Shown: one piece after another, positions 48,949-57,733 of the stretch
How the letters are laid out: each line of letters opens with the position of its first letter
How positions within the stretch are numbered: the first letter of the stretch is position 1
NCBI GenBank assembly: GCA_003567005.1
Contig: PXBF01000029.1
Span: 45,575 to 109,574 of the forward strand
Origin: PVC group bacterium
GTDB lineage: Bacteria; Verrucomicrobiota; Kiritimatiellia; UBA8416
Direction of reading: 5' to 3'
Length of the DNA stretch: 64,000 nt
The notes under the pieces: model-generated
What the model was told of the DNA's origin: nothing
The model's database searches: none
Seen by the model: only the letters and a program-made list of their open reading frames with translations
Translations under genes and position numbers: made by a program

Positions 48949-50824
48949 CTCCCATTTCGGTCGCAATTACATCTTGCCCTGTATCCCAATGCTTCAAATA
49001 AGACAGATAATGCCTGATTTCATTTTCCCGCACAAAAGCTTGATCCCCAGACGTGTCCCCATCTCTGAGTTGCTGCAATTCTAACAGAAAATGCTGTTTC
49101 CAAATACGTAGGATTGCATCCTGCAAAAACTTCTCGAACAAATCACCTGTTGCGATGCACGGGGTCCGTCGCAAACGCTCCAATAATCGCGTCGCCTGCT
49201 CATATAAATCCTCTTGAAGCGCATCAGCATCCACAGCGTCAACATCCGTGCCTTGTTCCGCTGCCAACCTAAATAGGATATAGAGCGAACGGCATACCGG
49301 ATGTACAAATACCGACGGCACCAGATGGGAAGATACCAGATTCCATGCAGCTTCATCTCCATGCACAAGTCCCTGCAAAAGATGACGTTCTGCAGCCGGA
49401 ATCCCCACGGTCTTGTGGGGCGCATCTTCCCTCTTTGCATCTGTCGATACGAACGTGGCAGCATCCTGGGAATCATGAGTAGGTTGCACAGCGTGACGAA
49501 TAGGGGAATGCTGATGGACTTGTTCCGCTTTTTCCAAATCTGCTTCCAAAGCAGAGACGGTCAAGCCCAACAGGTCCGCAGCTTCGCGCAAAAGATAGTC
49601 GCGCTGTACAGCATTCGGGGTGCAGGCTATCGTCTCAAGAACCGCTTTGGCAGCCCTCGTTGTCTCGGCAATACCAGCCCCATCATGCGTACTTGCTCGC
49701 ATTGCCGTCACCTGAAAAGCTACCGTTGAAACCGCCCCTTCAAGCAATACAGCAAATGCCTCTGGCCCTTCCCCTGCCAAAAAACTATCCGGATCTTCTC
49801 CCTCCGGCAAAACGGCAACACGAACAATCATCCCCGACCGCATCAAAGCCTGCGCAGTTTTCAGTGCTGCAGCTTGCCCCGCACCATCTGCATCATACAC
49901 CAGAACAGCGCTATCAGCATATCGCTTCAACAAAGTAACGTGCTGGTCAGTAAATGCTGTCCCCTGTGCCGCCACTGCTGCAGAGAAACCTTGTTGATGG
50001 CATCGAATCACATCAACCTGTCCCTCCACAATAATGGCTTCGCGCCCCTCTTCCCGCAAAATCGTCTGCCGGGCCAAATCCAGACCAAACAAAATGCGGC
50101 TTTTATTGAAGAGTGCCGTTTCGGGACTATTTACATACTTAGGCTGATCCGAACCCTGTTGTAAATATCGCCCACTAAACCCTACAACGCGACCCTGAAC
50201 ATCGCGAACGGGGAACATGAGCCGATCACGAAAACGATCGTAATACCGATCCTTTTCCCGATGGTGCAAAACCAAACCTGCTTCCACCATTTCGTCGGCG
50301 CTGTATCCATGCTTTTCCGCCCAACGCAACGCCCGATCCCAACCGGCAGGTGCATACCCAATATGGAATGCGGCGGCAACGTCGCCATCCAGCTCCCGCT
50401 CCGCCAGATACGCGCGTGCCGCTGCCCCCCCCGCATAATGCTGCAGACATCGACGGTAAAAGCCCGCAATCCCTTCATGGATGGCAAATAGCTTGCGCCG
50501 GTGATCCGCTTGCCCCCCATCATCCTCCGTTTCGATCGCCATCCCAGCTCGATCAGCTAACAGCCGCACCGCAGCCATGAAATCCAACCCCTGATGCTTC
50601 ATCACAAACGAAATAACATCACCGCCCTCACCACAACCAAAGCATTTGAAAATCTGCATATTCGGATTCACGTTGAAAGAAGGCGTCTTCTCCCGATGAA
50701 AAGGACAGCAAGCTTTGTACGTGGCACCCGTGCGCTTCAGGGGCAGATACCCTTGAATCACCTCCACGATGTCGTTGCGGAAGCGAATTTCCTCCAGCAC
50801 GCGATCTGGTATGAATCCCGCCAT
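48917..50824 (-). CDS. dnaG: DNA primase DnaG
   Basis: 635 residues. The CHC2-type zinc domain is at residues about 39-65 (CCPFHREKTPSF, then CFGCGEGGD). The RNA-polymerase core has FSGRYL and the TOPRIM glycine/acidic motifs VEGQVDVIRCHQQGF and VYDADGAGQAAA. The C-terminal DnaB-interacting domain is poorly conserved, as usual. It starts at ATG 50824 with GAGGAATAGGGG overlapping the plsC stop region, and follows plsC by 7 bp. Confidence 0.97.
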   Translation of the reverse strand: MAGFIPDRVLEEIRFRNDIVEVIQGYLPLKRTGATYKACCPFHREKTPSFNVNPNMQIFKCFGCGEGGDVISFVMKHQGLDFMAAVRLLADRAGMAIETEDDGGQADHRRKLFAIHEGIAGFYRRCLQHYAGGAAARAYLAERELDGDVAAAFHIGYAPAGWDRALRWAEKHGYSADEMVEAGLVLHHREKDRYYDRFRDRLMFPVRDVQGRVVGFSGRYLQQGSDQPKYVNSPETALFNKSRILFGLDLARQTILREEGREAIIVEGQVDVIRCHQQGFSAAVAAQGTAFTDQHVTLLKRYADSAVLVYDADGAGQAAALKTAQALMRSGMIVRVAVLPEGEDPDSFLAGEGPEAFAVLLEGAVSTVAFQVTAMRASTHDGAGIAETTRAAKAVLETIACTPNAVQRDYLLREAADLLGLTVSALEADLEKAEQVHQHSPIRHAVQPTHDSQDAATFVSTDAKREDAPHKTVGIPAAERHLLQGLVHGDEAAWNLVSSHLVPSVFVHPVCRSLYILFRLAAEQGTDVDAVDADALQEDLYEQATRLLERLRRTPCIATGDLFEKFLQDAILRIWKQHFLLELQQLRDGDTSGDQAFVRENEIRHYLSYLKHWDTGQDVIATEMGVMGGSAGEAF

Positions 50825-50831
50825 CAGTCCC

Positions 50832-51650
50832 CTATTCCTCTACAGGTCCACCCCAGGACTTATAGGTTGTTGTAATAAAGCGAAGCACAGCTTCCTGTTG
50901 ATCGCGACCATTACCCGTAATCCGCAAGGGCGCTCCAAACCGAAAGTGCACCGTCCGATCTCGATAAACCTTGCCAACATCTTTGACCCATTTACCCAAC
51001 GCCTGAAAATCTGTTTTCAAGGCCAATGGCACCACCGGCACCTGCGCACGCTTTGCAAGCTTCACCGCCACAGAATTGAACTGTCGTGGCTGTAATACCG
51101 GGTTACGTGTTGACTGCGGAAACACAACGATCGAACGCCCCTCAGACAAAACCGTCTGCCCCTCTTCCATCAGTACTTTCATATCCGCACGAGGATTATC
51201 CCGTGTTACTACAATCGGACGGACTCCGAGCATCACATATCGGAATAATGGCACGTGCATTAAACTTTTCTTCACCACGAAGGTCATATGGGAAAATGGC
51301 AATACCATCGCCGGTATCATGAATGTTTCCAACATACTCATATGATTGGCCACAATGACCGCCGGACTCTCCAAGGCATCCAAATGCTCAAGCCCCGTTA
51401 CGCTAACGCATCCTCCGCAACCTTCAACGGCACGCCACATATCCAGCGATAAATCTTGCCAGTTTTCACGATTGTATTGATGTGCACGATATAAACGCCC
51501 ACCACGCAGTACGACACCCATCATGCGACGATAAAACCAAACGTCTGACCAACCGAAAAGACGATCCCCCAAACGTTTGGACGTATGGGCAGGAGTCTGG
51601 TACGCGTATGTTGCGCGTAACGTCTGTAAATACTCTTGTGTGTGAATCAT
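50832..51650 (-). CDS. 1-acyl-glycerol-phosphate acyltransferase (PlsC-like) with variant active-site motifs
   Basis: 272 residues. The PlsC fold is recognisable from VIVANHMSMLET (motif I), RDNPRADMKVLMEEG, VVFPQSTR (motif III) and VPVVPLALKTDF (motif IV). Motif I has HxxxxE where HxxxxD is the rule, and motif III has FPQSTR instead of FPEGTR, so activity or acyl acceptor may differ from the standard enzyme. There is no strong signal peptide; the protein is probably a peripheral membrane protein. The ATG at 51650 follows GAGG. It lies between der (52 bp upstream) and dnaG. Confidence 0.8.
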   Translation of the reverse strand: MIHTQEYLQTLRATYAYQTPAHTSKRLGDRLFGWSDVWFYRRMMGVVLRGGRLYRAHQYNRENWQDLSLDMWRAVEGCGGCVSVTGLEHLDALESPAVIVANHMSMLETFMIPAMVLPFSHMTFVVKKSLMHVPLFRYVMLGVRPIVVTRDNPRADMKVLMEEGQTVLSEGRSIVVFPQSTRNPVLQPRQFNSVAVKLAKRAQVPVVPLALKTDFQALGKWVKDVGKVYRDRTVHFRFGAPLRITGNGRDQQEAVLRFITTTYKSWGGPVEE

Positions 51651-51702
51651 CGTTACCTCTGTTTCCATCTATATACGCTATGCAAACCTACGTCTACAGG
51701 TA

Positions 51703-53064
51703 TCAATGGCTCTCTTTTTCCCGACTACTACGGGACCGGAACTGTAACACGACCGGAGCCCCCTCCAGGCCGAACTCCTCACGCAACCGCCGGATTAAAT
51801 AAGCCTCATACGCCGACTGCACCAAGTCAGGACGATTCACAAAAACCCGGATCCGCACCGGATCACGACCCACTTGCGTAGCATAATACAACTTCAATCG
51901 ACGGCCACCCTTGGCCGCTGGAGCAGCCTCCTGATATGCTCGATGTAACGTCCGATTCAATATGCCAGTTGGTAACATACCCGTAACTTGCCCGGCAACA
52001 TGATCGATCGCATCAATCGTACGCCGTATGTTATAACCACTTTGGGCAGAGGCAAAAATCACGGGACAATGCCCCATAAACGGAAGAGCTTCCACAAGAG
52101 CAGGACCATATTGACGCTGCGTAACGGTATCTTGCGCTAGATCCCACTTATTCACCAACACCACACATCCACGCTTGTATTCTTGCACAAGCGCAGCAAT
52201 ACGCTTATCAAAAGCCGTAGGCCCCTGTACCGCATCCAGGATCAATACGACTACACCTGCACGCCGTATACTTTGCTCCGCTTTCGAAAGGCTGAAACGC
52301 TCAACCGCCGTATCCACCTTACCACGGCGACGCATCCCTGCAGTATCCACAAGCAAATAATGGCGGGCCTGGGCACCGCGACCAAGCGTAAAGGGAATTT
52401 CAACACTGTCACGTGTTGTTCCCGCCACATTGGAAACCAATACACGGTCGCTACGCAACAACCGGTTAATATAAGAGGATTTCCCGACATTCGGACGCCC
52501 CGCAATCACCACTCGTAAGGGCTCTGCTACGGTTACATTTTCCTCTTCTGGCAGTGCCGGCAGAACAGCATTCATTAAGGCATCAATGCCTCGCCGCTGC
52601 ATGGCAGAAACCGCAAACACCGGAAATCCAAGACGCGCAAAATCGGCAGCTCCACCCTCATGAATCGGAGCGTCCGCTTTGTTTGCAGCGACCACCACCT
52701 TGCTGCCGGCATTACGCAATAGGCTCGCCACGGCTTCATCCATCGGATGCAACCCCGCTTGCACATCCACAACCAGAATAACCGCAGCAGCATCCTCTAA
52801 TGCCGCCTCCGTTTGCTGACGAATACCATTTTCAAAAGGATCGTCTGTCATTTTGGCACGCGTCTCGTGAATCCCACCCGTATCGCAAAGCAGAAAGCGT
52901 ATATCCCCCCAACTCGCTTCACGTAAAATACGATCCCGTGTAACGCCACTTTGCGCATGAACAATGGCAATACGCTTACCCGCAATCCGATTAAATAGCG
53001 CTGACTTCCCGACATTCGGACGCCCCGCAATCACTACCATTCTTCGTTTCCCCACATCAGACAT
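51703..53064 (-). CDS. der: Ribosome assembly GTPase Der (EngA)
   Basis: 453 residues. It has two tandem GTPase domains, each with GRPNVGKS (G1), a G3 motif (DTGGI and DTAGM) and a G4 motif (NKAD and NKWD). A C-terminal KH-like domain begins at about residue 365 (LKLYYATQVGRDPVRIRVFV). Two G domains plus a KH domain are unique to Der, which acts in 50S subunit maturation. GAGG precedes the ATG at 53064; an upstream in-frame codon is less well placed. Confidence 0.97.
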   Translation of the reverse strand: MSDVGKRRMVVIAGRPNVGKSALFNRIAGKRIAIVHAQSGVTRDRILREASWGDIRFLLCDTGGIHETRAKMTDDPFENGIRQQTEAALEDAAAVILVVDVQAGLHPMDEAVASLLRNAGSKVVVAANKADAPIHEGGAADFARLGFPVFAVSAMQRRGIDALMNAVLPALPEEENVTVAEPLRVVIAGRPNVGKSSYINRLLRSDRVLVSNVAGTTRDSVEIPFTLGRGAQARHYLLVDTAGMRRRGKVDTAVERFSLSKAEQSIRRAGVVVLILDAVQGPTAFDKRIAALVQEYKRGCVVLVNKWDLAQDTVTQRQYGPALVEALPFMGHCPVIFASAQSGYNIRRTIDAIDHVAGQVTGMLPTGILNRTLHRAYQEAAPAAKGGRRLKLYYATQVGRDPVRIRVFVNRPDLVQSAYEAYLIRRLREEFGLEGAPVVLQFRSRSSREKESH

Positions 53065-53271
53065 TATATTCCTCATTCATTATCTCGAACCGCTGCACAT
53101 ATCAGAACGGGCTCCGAACGCCCCCCCTAACCAACTACTAGTTTAGAGACGGGGCGACTCCTGTCTTGCAAGTGCAACAGTTTCTCGATAAGAACCTTAA
53201 ACGTCAAATCTTTACCACAAAAAGATAGGGATAAACCCAAGCCACCTGTAAACAGCAACCATGGAGGCAAC

Positions 53272-53628
53272 ATGCCAGCTTATGAAATGGAAGGAACCAT
53301 CAAACTCCTTGAGGAAACCAAAACATTCAATAGCGGATTTACCAAACGCGAGTTTGTCATCACGACCGACGACGACAAATACCCGCAAAGCATCAAGTTT
53401 GAATGTATTAAAGACCGTATCACGCAACTCGACGGACTCGCCCCGGGACAACGCGTCAAAGTATCCTTTGATATCCGTGGCAACGAATATAATGGCAGAC
53501 ACTTTGTAAACCTGAACGCTTGGAAAGTAGAAACCACGGCACCAGCCAGTGCCCCCCCCATCGCCGATGAGCCTCCCTTCGAAGATGACTTTCCCGGTGA
53601 AATCATCGACGAGGATACCCCATTCTAA
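53272..53628 (+). CDS. DUF3127 protein (OB-fold, single-strand-binding-like)
   Basis: 118 residues. MPAYEMEGTIKLLEETKTFN followed by TKREFVITTD, the basic strand block and the ending RHFVNLNAWKVE are the DUF3127 pattern. The tail is acidic (EPPFEDDFPGEIIDEDTPF), like the C-terminal tip of single-strand DNA-binding proteins; the resemblance to SSB is structural inference only. GGAGG lies before the ATG. nadE follows after 69 bp on the same strand. Confidence 0.8.
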   Translation: MPAYEMEGTIKLLEETKTFNSGFTKREFVITTDDDKYPQSIKFECIKDRITQLDGLAPGQRVKVSFDIRGNEYNGRHFVNLNAWKVETTAPASAPPIADEPPFEDDFPGEIIDEDTPF

Positions 53629-53697
53629 TACCGGAAACCGCCATCCCTAAACAACCGGGGTCAAACCTTTCTGCAGAAAAACGAAAACCATAAACCT

Positions 53698-55605
53698 ATG
53701 AGAAACGACCTCAAAGTGGCTGTAGCACAAATGGAAGTCCTCCCAGGGCAGCCTACACAAAATGCGGCCAACATGTGTCGACTCATCGATCAGGCCCGCC
53801 TACAAAACGCGCAAATCATCGTCTTTCCAGAAATGGCAATCCCCGGATACCTGATTGGCGATTGGTGGGAACAACCAGCTTTCCTCCGGGCCTGTGAGCA
53901 GGCCGGCGAAACCATTCGCGAACATACACAAAACATATGTGCCGTTTTCGGCAATGTTGCGATCGATTGGAACCGCCGTAATGAAGATGGCCGCCCACGC
54001 AAATACAATGCACTATTTATAGCAGAAAATGGCTCCTTGCGCCCCCCCGAGAAGAGCCCTCTGCCCTTTGTCATCAAATCCCTAATGCCCAACTATCGGC
54101 AATTCGATGATTCACGCCATTTTTATGACCTACGCAAAATGGCGGCCGAAGCAGACGCGCCAATTTCCGACTTCTATCAGCCAGTCAAAACACGCCACGC
54201 CACCCTCGGCTGCATTCTCTGCGAGGACGCCTGGTGCCAAGACTATACGCATTCACCATTACGCGAATTGGCCCGTCACCCAGAAATACAACTCTTCATC
54301 AATGCAAGTGCCTCTCCCTTCACCATCAACAAAAATCACAAACGAAATCGGGTTTTCTCTTCTCATGCGCAGCAGCTGAAACGGCCGATGGTATACGTCA
54401 ATCATACAGGCGTACAAAACAACGGCAAAACCATCTATACGTTCGATGGAGCGTCCTGTCTGTACGATGCTGAAGGAGGACGTATCGATATTGCCAAACC
54501 ATTCGCGGAAAACCTTCACATACAGGACATCCCGCTCGAACCCGCATCATCTTTTGCCCCCAAACACCCCTTACGGGAGGACAGCCATCTAAACATTGCC
54601 AACGCGATCCTCTACGGACTGCAGAAAATGACGGCTACCACGGGCATCCGCAAGGTTGTAGTGGGCGCCTCGGGCGGAATCGATTCTTCGGTTGTTGCGG
54701 CCCTCTTCAGTCTTGTTCTTTCCCCCCAAAATGTACTCCTCGCCAACATGCCCAGCCGCTATAACTCCAACACCACCAAAAATATTGCCCGCACATTATC
54801 ACACAATCTAGGTACACCCTGCGTTACCGTACCGATTGAAGACAGTGTAGCCCTCACCAGCGCACAGATCGATGGACTGCAACCAAACATAGGTTCGATA
54901 GAGGCACCGCTGGCGCTCTCCGACTTCATGCTCGAAAATGTACAGGCGCGCGACCGTTCCTCTCGAATCCTCGCCGCTCTGGCCTCCGCTTGGCAAGGCG
55001 CTTTCACCTGCAATGCCAACAAAACCGAAATGACCGTCGGCTATACCACCCTATACGGCGATCTCGGCGGCTGGATTGCCCCCATTGCCGACCTTTGGAA
55101 AGGAGAAGTCTACGAACTGGCCCGCACGTTAAACCAGCACTTTTTCCCACGACCGGTCTTACCCGAAGAACTATTCACGCTCAAACCATCAGCCGAACTC
55201 AGCGCCCATCAAGATGTCGATCAAGGTCTCGGCGATCCCATTCACTACCCTTATCACGACCGGCTCTTCGCAAGCTGGGTCGAATGGTGGAACCGCACCA
55301 CACCCGAAGAAATTCTCATGTGGTATGAAAACGGGGAACTCGAAACACGCCTGCAAGTACCTTGCACGATCAGTTCCATCTTCCCTACCACTGCCGCCTT
55401 CATCGAAGATCTGGAGTACTGGTGGAAATTGTATCAAGGCATCGGTGTCGCCAAACGAATTCAAGCTCCGCCGGTCCTTGCCGTTACACGCAGAGCTTTC
55501 GGGTTCGACCACCGCGAAGCACAAATGCCACCCTTCTTCTCGCCCGAATACCTCGCCCGCAAAAACAAACTCCTAAAGCAGATTTCATCCGCAACCCAAA
55601 GCTGA
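53698..55605 (+). CDS. nadE: Glutamine-dependent NAD synthetase
   Basis: 635 residues. The N-terminal nitrilase-type glutaminase domain has the Glu45-Lys127-Cys175 triad (FPEMAIPGY, VIKSLMPNY, GCILCEDAW). The C-terminal synthetase domain has the ATP-binding SGGIDSS at residues 325-331. The enzyme amidates deamido-NAD with glutamine nitrogen. The ATG lacks a strong Shine-Dalgarno. A hairpin follows directly at 55606-55626. Confidence 0.96.
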   Translation: MRNDLKVAVAQMEVLPGQPTQNAANMCRLIDQARLQNAQIIVFPEMAIPGYLIGDWWEQPAFLRACEQAGETIREHTQNICAVFGNVAIDWNRRNEDGRPRKYNALFIAENGSLRPPEKSPLPFVIKSLMPNYRQFDDSRHFYDLRKMAAEADAPISDFYQPVKTRHATLGCILCEDAWCQDYTHSPLRELARHPEIQLFINASASPFTINKNHKRNRVFSSHAQQLKRPMVYVNHTGVQNNGKTIYTFDGASCLYDAEGGRIDIAKPFAENLHIQDIPLEPASSFAPKHPLREDSHLNIANAILYGLQKMTATTGIRKVVVGASGGIDSSVVAALFSLVLSPQNVLLANMPSRYNSNTTKNIARTLSHNLGTPCVTVPIEDSVALTSAQIDGLQPNIGSIEAPLALSDFMLENVQARDRSSRILAALASAWQGAFTCNANKTEMTVGYTTLYGDLGGWIAPIADLWKGEVYELARTLNQHFFPRPVLPEELFTLKPSAELSAHQDVDQGLGDPIHYPYHDRLFASWVEWWNRTTPEEILMWYENGELETRLQVPCTISSIFPTTAAFIEDLEYWWKLYQGIGVAKRIQAPPVLAVTRRAFGFDHREAQMPPFFSPEYLARKNKLLKQISSATQS

Positions 55606-55626
55606 AGCAGGTTGAGACAACCTGCT
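55606..55626 (+). terminator. Hairpin after nadE, possible weak terminator
   Basis: AGCAGGTTG and CAACCTGCT pair around a 3-base loop directly after the nadE stop codon. Only a CTCT-rich stretch follows, with no T-run, so termination is possible but uncertain. It lies 56 bp before the convergent UroD-like gene's end. Confidence 0.45.
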
Positions 55627-55682
55627 GCTCTCCCGCACCGCTTCACCCACCGCCAAGCCCAGACCCCCTTCTTCTTACCCCC

Positions 55683-56933
55683 TCAACGCACCTCACGTAG
55701 AGCTTCGAACATCGCCACTAGATTTTCCACGGGTGTCTGAGCCTGCACGTTATGAACCGCGTTAAAGACAAATCCCCCGCCAGGAGCCAGAATATCAATC
55801 TGTCGCAAAACCTCATCACGCACGTCATCCGGTGTTCCGAAGGGTAAGGTTTGTTGCGTGTTCACACCGCCCCCCCAAAACACGAGTCGGTCCCCATAGG
55901 TTTTCTTCAAATGCTTCGTATCCATACCAACCGCATTAAACTGCACTGGATTGATAATGTCGAATCCAGCATCTATAAAACCTTGCATGAAGGGCTCCAC
56001 GGCCCCGCAACAATGCTTGAACGTCTTCCAATGTGTACGTGTATGAATCCAATCATTCATCTCCTGATAATAGGGCAGCCAAAGCTTACGAAACGTATCC
56101 GGTGAACAAAAGGTCGAACTTTGCGTCCCGAAGTCCGTTCCACATACACATACCACATCCAGCAATTCGCCAACGGTATCATGCAGCACATGCAAATTTC
56201 TCAACGCAATTTCAGCTTGTGCAGCAAACACAGCTTCCACATAGTCAGGGTTCGATGCAATCGTCATATACCACTCCGCAACGTCCCGCACACCCCTTGG
56301 ATGCTTCAGGAATGGCGCCGGCACAAGCGCAATATCACCCAGCGCAGTCCCCGGCGTATGCATGATCACGGCACGATCCCCCGCAGACGTTCGCAATGCT
56401 TGCGCCTGCCTTTTCCAATAAGCCTGCTCGGCATCACAGATCGGCCCAAATTCCTCCAAATTATCAGAAGGATCCATCTCATCTTCATCAATGGGATCCT
56501 GACGAATAATCGCATCAAAAAAATAACTCGTCGGAGGCATCACACCACTCGGCGGCAACGTTTCGTCACCCTCCGGATATCCAAACGTACCTTCCTTCGT
56601 GGTTTTCGTCGAAAAATGCTTCGAAACCAGAACCTCTTGGCCCCACCACGTGCGGAATAGCTTCCAATCCTCCTGCACATAGCCAAACATCGTCTTGTAG
56701 GGAAACAAACTTGTCGTATCCGCCCCCAACGCATCCTTTAAATCATCTTCAATCCAACCTAACATCTGATACGGCTCGCAAATCTTCACGGGACGATCTT
56801 CAAGCCCGTAATGCCGCCGCAGATCTGCCACACAGGAACAGTGCATCCCCGACTGAAAACTCCCACCAAAATCAACCGCCAAAGGACCATCCTTGTGCGC
56901 AAGAGCAAGCTTGATTTTTTCTTTCCCTGTCAT
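55683..56933 (-). CDS. Uroporphyrinogen decarboxylase (UroD/MtaA) family methyltransferase-like protein
   Basis: 416 residues. The fold is recognised from TGKEKIKLALAHK at the start, the GDxAL-like GTALGDIALV segment, and the C-terminal WGGGVNTQQTLPFGTPDDVR. A likely zinc site, HCCG, begins at residue 307, as in corrinoid methyltransferases such as MtaA, so this is more likely a methyl-transfer protein than a haem enzyme. This family is expanded in several Kiritimatiellota and Lentisphaerota genomes, but no partner corrinoid protein is in this window. The ATG at 56933 has GGAG six bases upstream. Confidence 0.85.
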   Translation of the reverse strand: MTGKEKIKLALAHKDGPLAVDFGGSFQSGMHCSCVADLRRHYGLEDRPVKICEPYQMLGWIEDDLKDALGADTTSLFPYKTMFGYVQEDWKLFRTWWGQEVLVSKHFSTKTTKEGTFGYPEGDETLPPSGVMPPTSYFFDAIIRQDPIDEDEMDPSDNLEEFGPICDAEQAYWKRQAQALRTSAGDRAVIMHTPGTALGDIALVPAPFLKHPRGVRDVAEWYMTIASNPDYVEAVFAAQAEIALRNLHVLHDTVGELLDVVCVCGTDFGTQSSTFCSPDTFRKLWLPYYQEMNDWIHTRTHWKTFKHCCGAVEPFMQGFIDAGFDIINPVQFNAVGMDTKHLKKTYGDRLVFWGGGVNTQQTLPFGTPDDVRDEVLRQIDILAPGGGFVFNAVHNVQAQTPVENLVAMFEALREVR

Positions 56934-57026
56934 GACCAACTCCAGTATTGTATGATGCCATTATATGCAACAATCTTAAACACAAACGCATCATTGAAAG
57001 CAATCATATTGTCTGACGCATTCCTC

Positions 57027-57722
57027 ATGCAAAATGCCATCAAAACAGATCGTCCATGGCCCGTGCGAACGCTGCATATCCAAATAGGACAGCTCAGCAT
57101 CCCCATGGAAGTCATCGACTCATTTGATCAGATTCTCGACGATTTTGCAGATAGCGACCCTGATGATACCGACAAAATCCCTTATTTTGCCGAAATGTGG
57201 CCATCAGCTATCGCACTGGCAAAGTATATCGAAAAAAAACCACAACTCGTACAAAACAAAAAAATCATCGAACTCGGTTGCGGACTCGGACTCCCCTCCA
57301 TCGTAGCAGCAAAACTGGGCGCAACGACATGCCTCGCCACTGATTTTCATCCGGCATGCATACCCTACTGCCATGCAAATATAACCAGAAATAACGTGAA
57401 CCAGGTTCGTTGCTTGACGCTCGACTGGCGTTACCCACGAATCAATCAAACCTTTGACGTCATCATCGGAAGCGACCTCCTATACGAAGAACCCCAAACC
57501 GATGCGCTTATGCATTGTATGGCGAAAATCCAGAAAGGCAGTACGAGGTTGATACTGGCCGACCCCTTGCGAAAACACATCCAGACAGCCGTAGAAAAAC
57601 TTGAACAGGCTCATTGGCAGATCGAACTGGACGACATGGACGATATTCTGATCCTTACCGCCACGCAAAATAGCGCACCAACGCGAAAACAATCTGCTCG
57701 CACGACAAAAGCCGCCAGCTAA
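57027..57722 (+). CDS. Class I SAM-dependent protein methyltransferase (Methyltransf_16-like)
   Basis: 231 residues from the ATG at 57027; the frame stays open upstream and an ATG at 56952 is a second candidate, neither with a clear Shine-Dalgarno. YFAEMWPSAIALAKYI followed by IELGCGLGLPSIVAAKLGA (motif I) and DVIIGSDLLYE (motif IV) are typical of the METTL21/nicotinamide N-methyltransferase-like group that often methylates lysine. The substrate is unknown. It is divergent from the UroD-like gene with little space between, so promoters must overlap the coding ends. The C-terminus ends in a Ser/Thr/Arg-rich tail. Confidence 0.75.
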   Translation: MQNAIKTDRPWPVRTLHIQIGQLSIPMEVIDSFDQILDDFADSDPDDTDKIPYFAEMWPSAIALAKYIEKKPQLVQNKKIIELGCGLGLPSIVAAKLGATTCLATDFHPACIPYCHANITRNNVNQVRCLTLDWRYPRINQTFDVIIGSDLLYEEPQTDALMHCMAKIQKGSTRLILADPLRKHIQTAVEKLEQAHWQIELDDMDDILILTATQNSAPTRKQSARTTKAAS

Positions 57723-57733
57723 ATCGCAAACCA

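Noticed and set aside
56811..57026. Upstream extension of the methyltransferase frame to 56811
   Set aside because: The extension runs antisense into the UroD-like gene, has no Shine-Dalgarno and does not resemble the family N-terminus.
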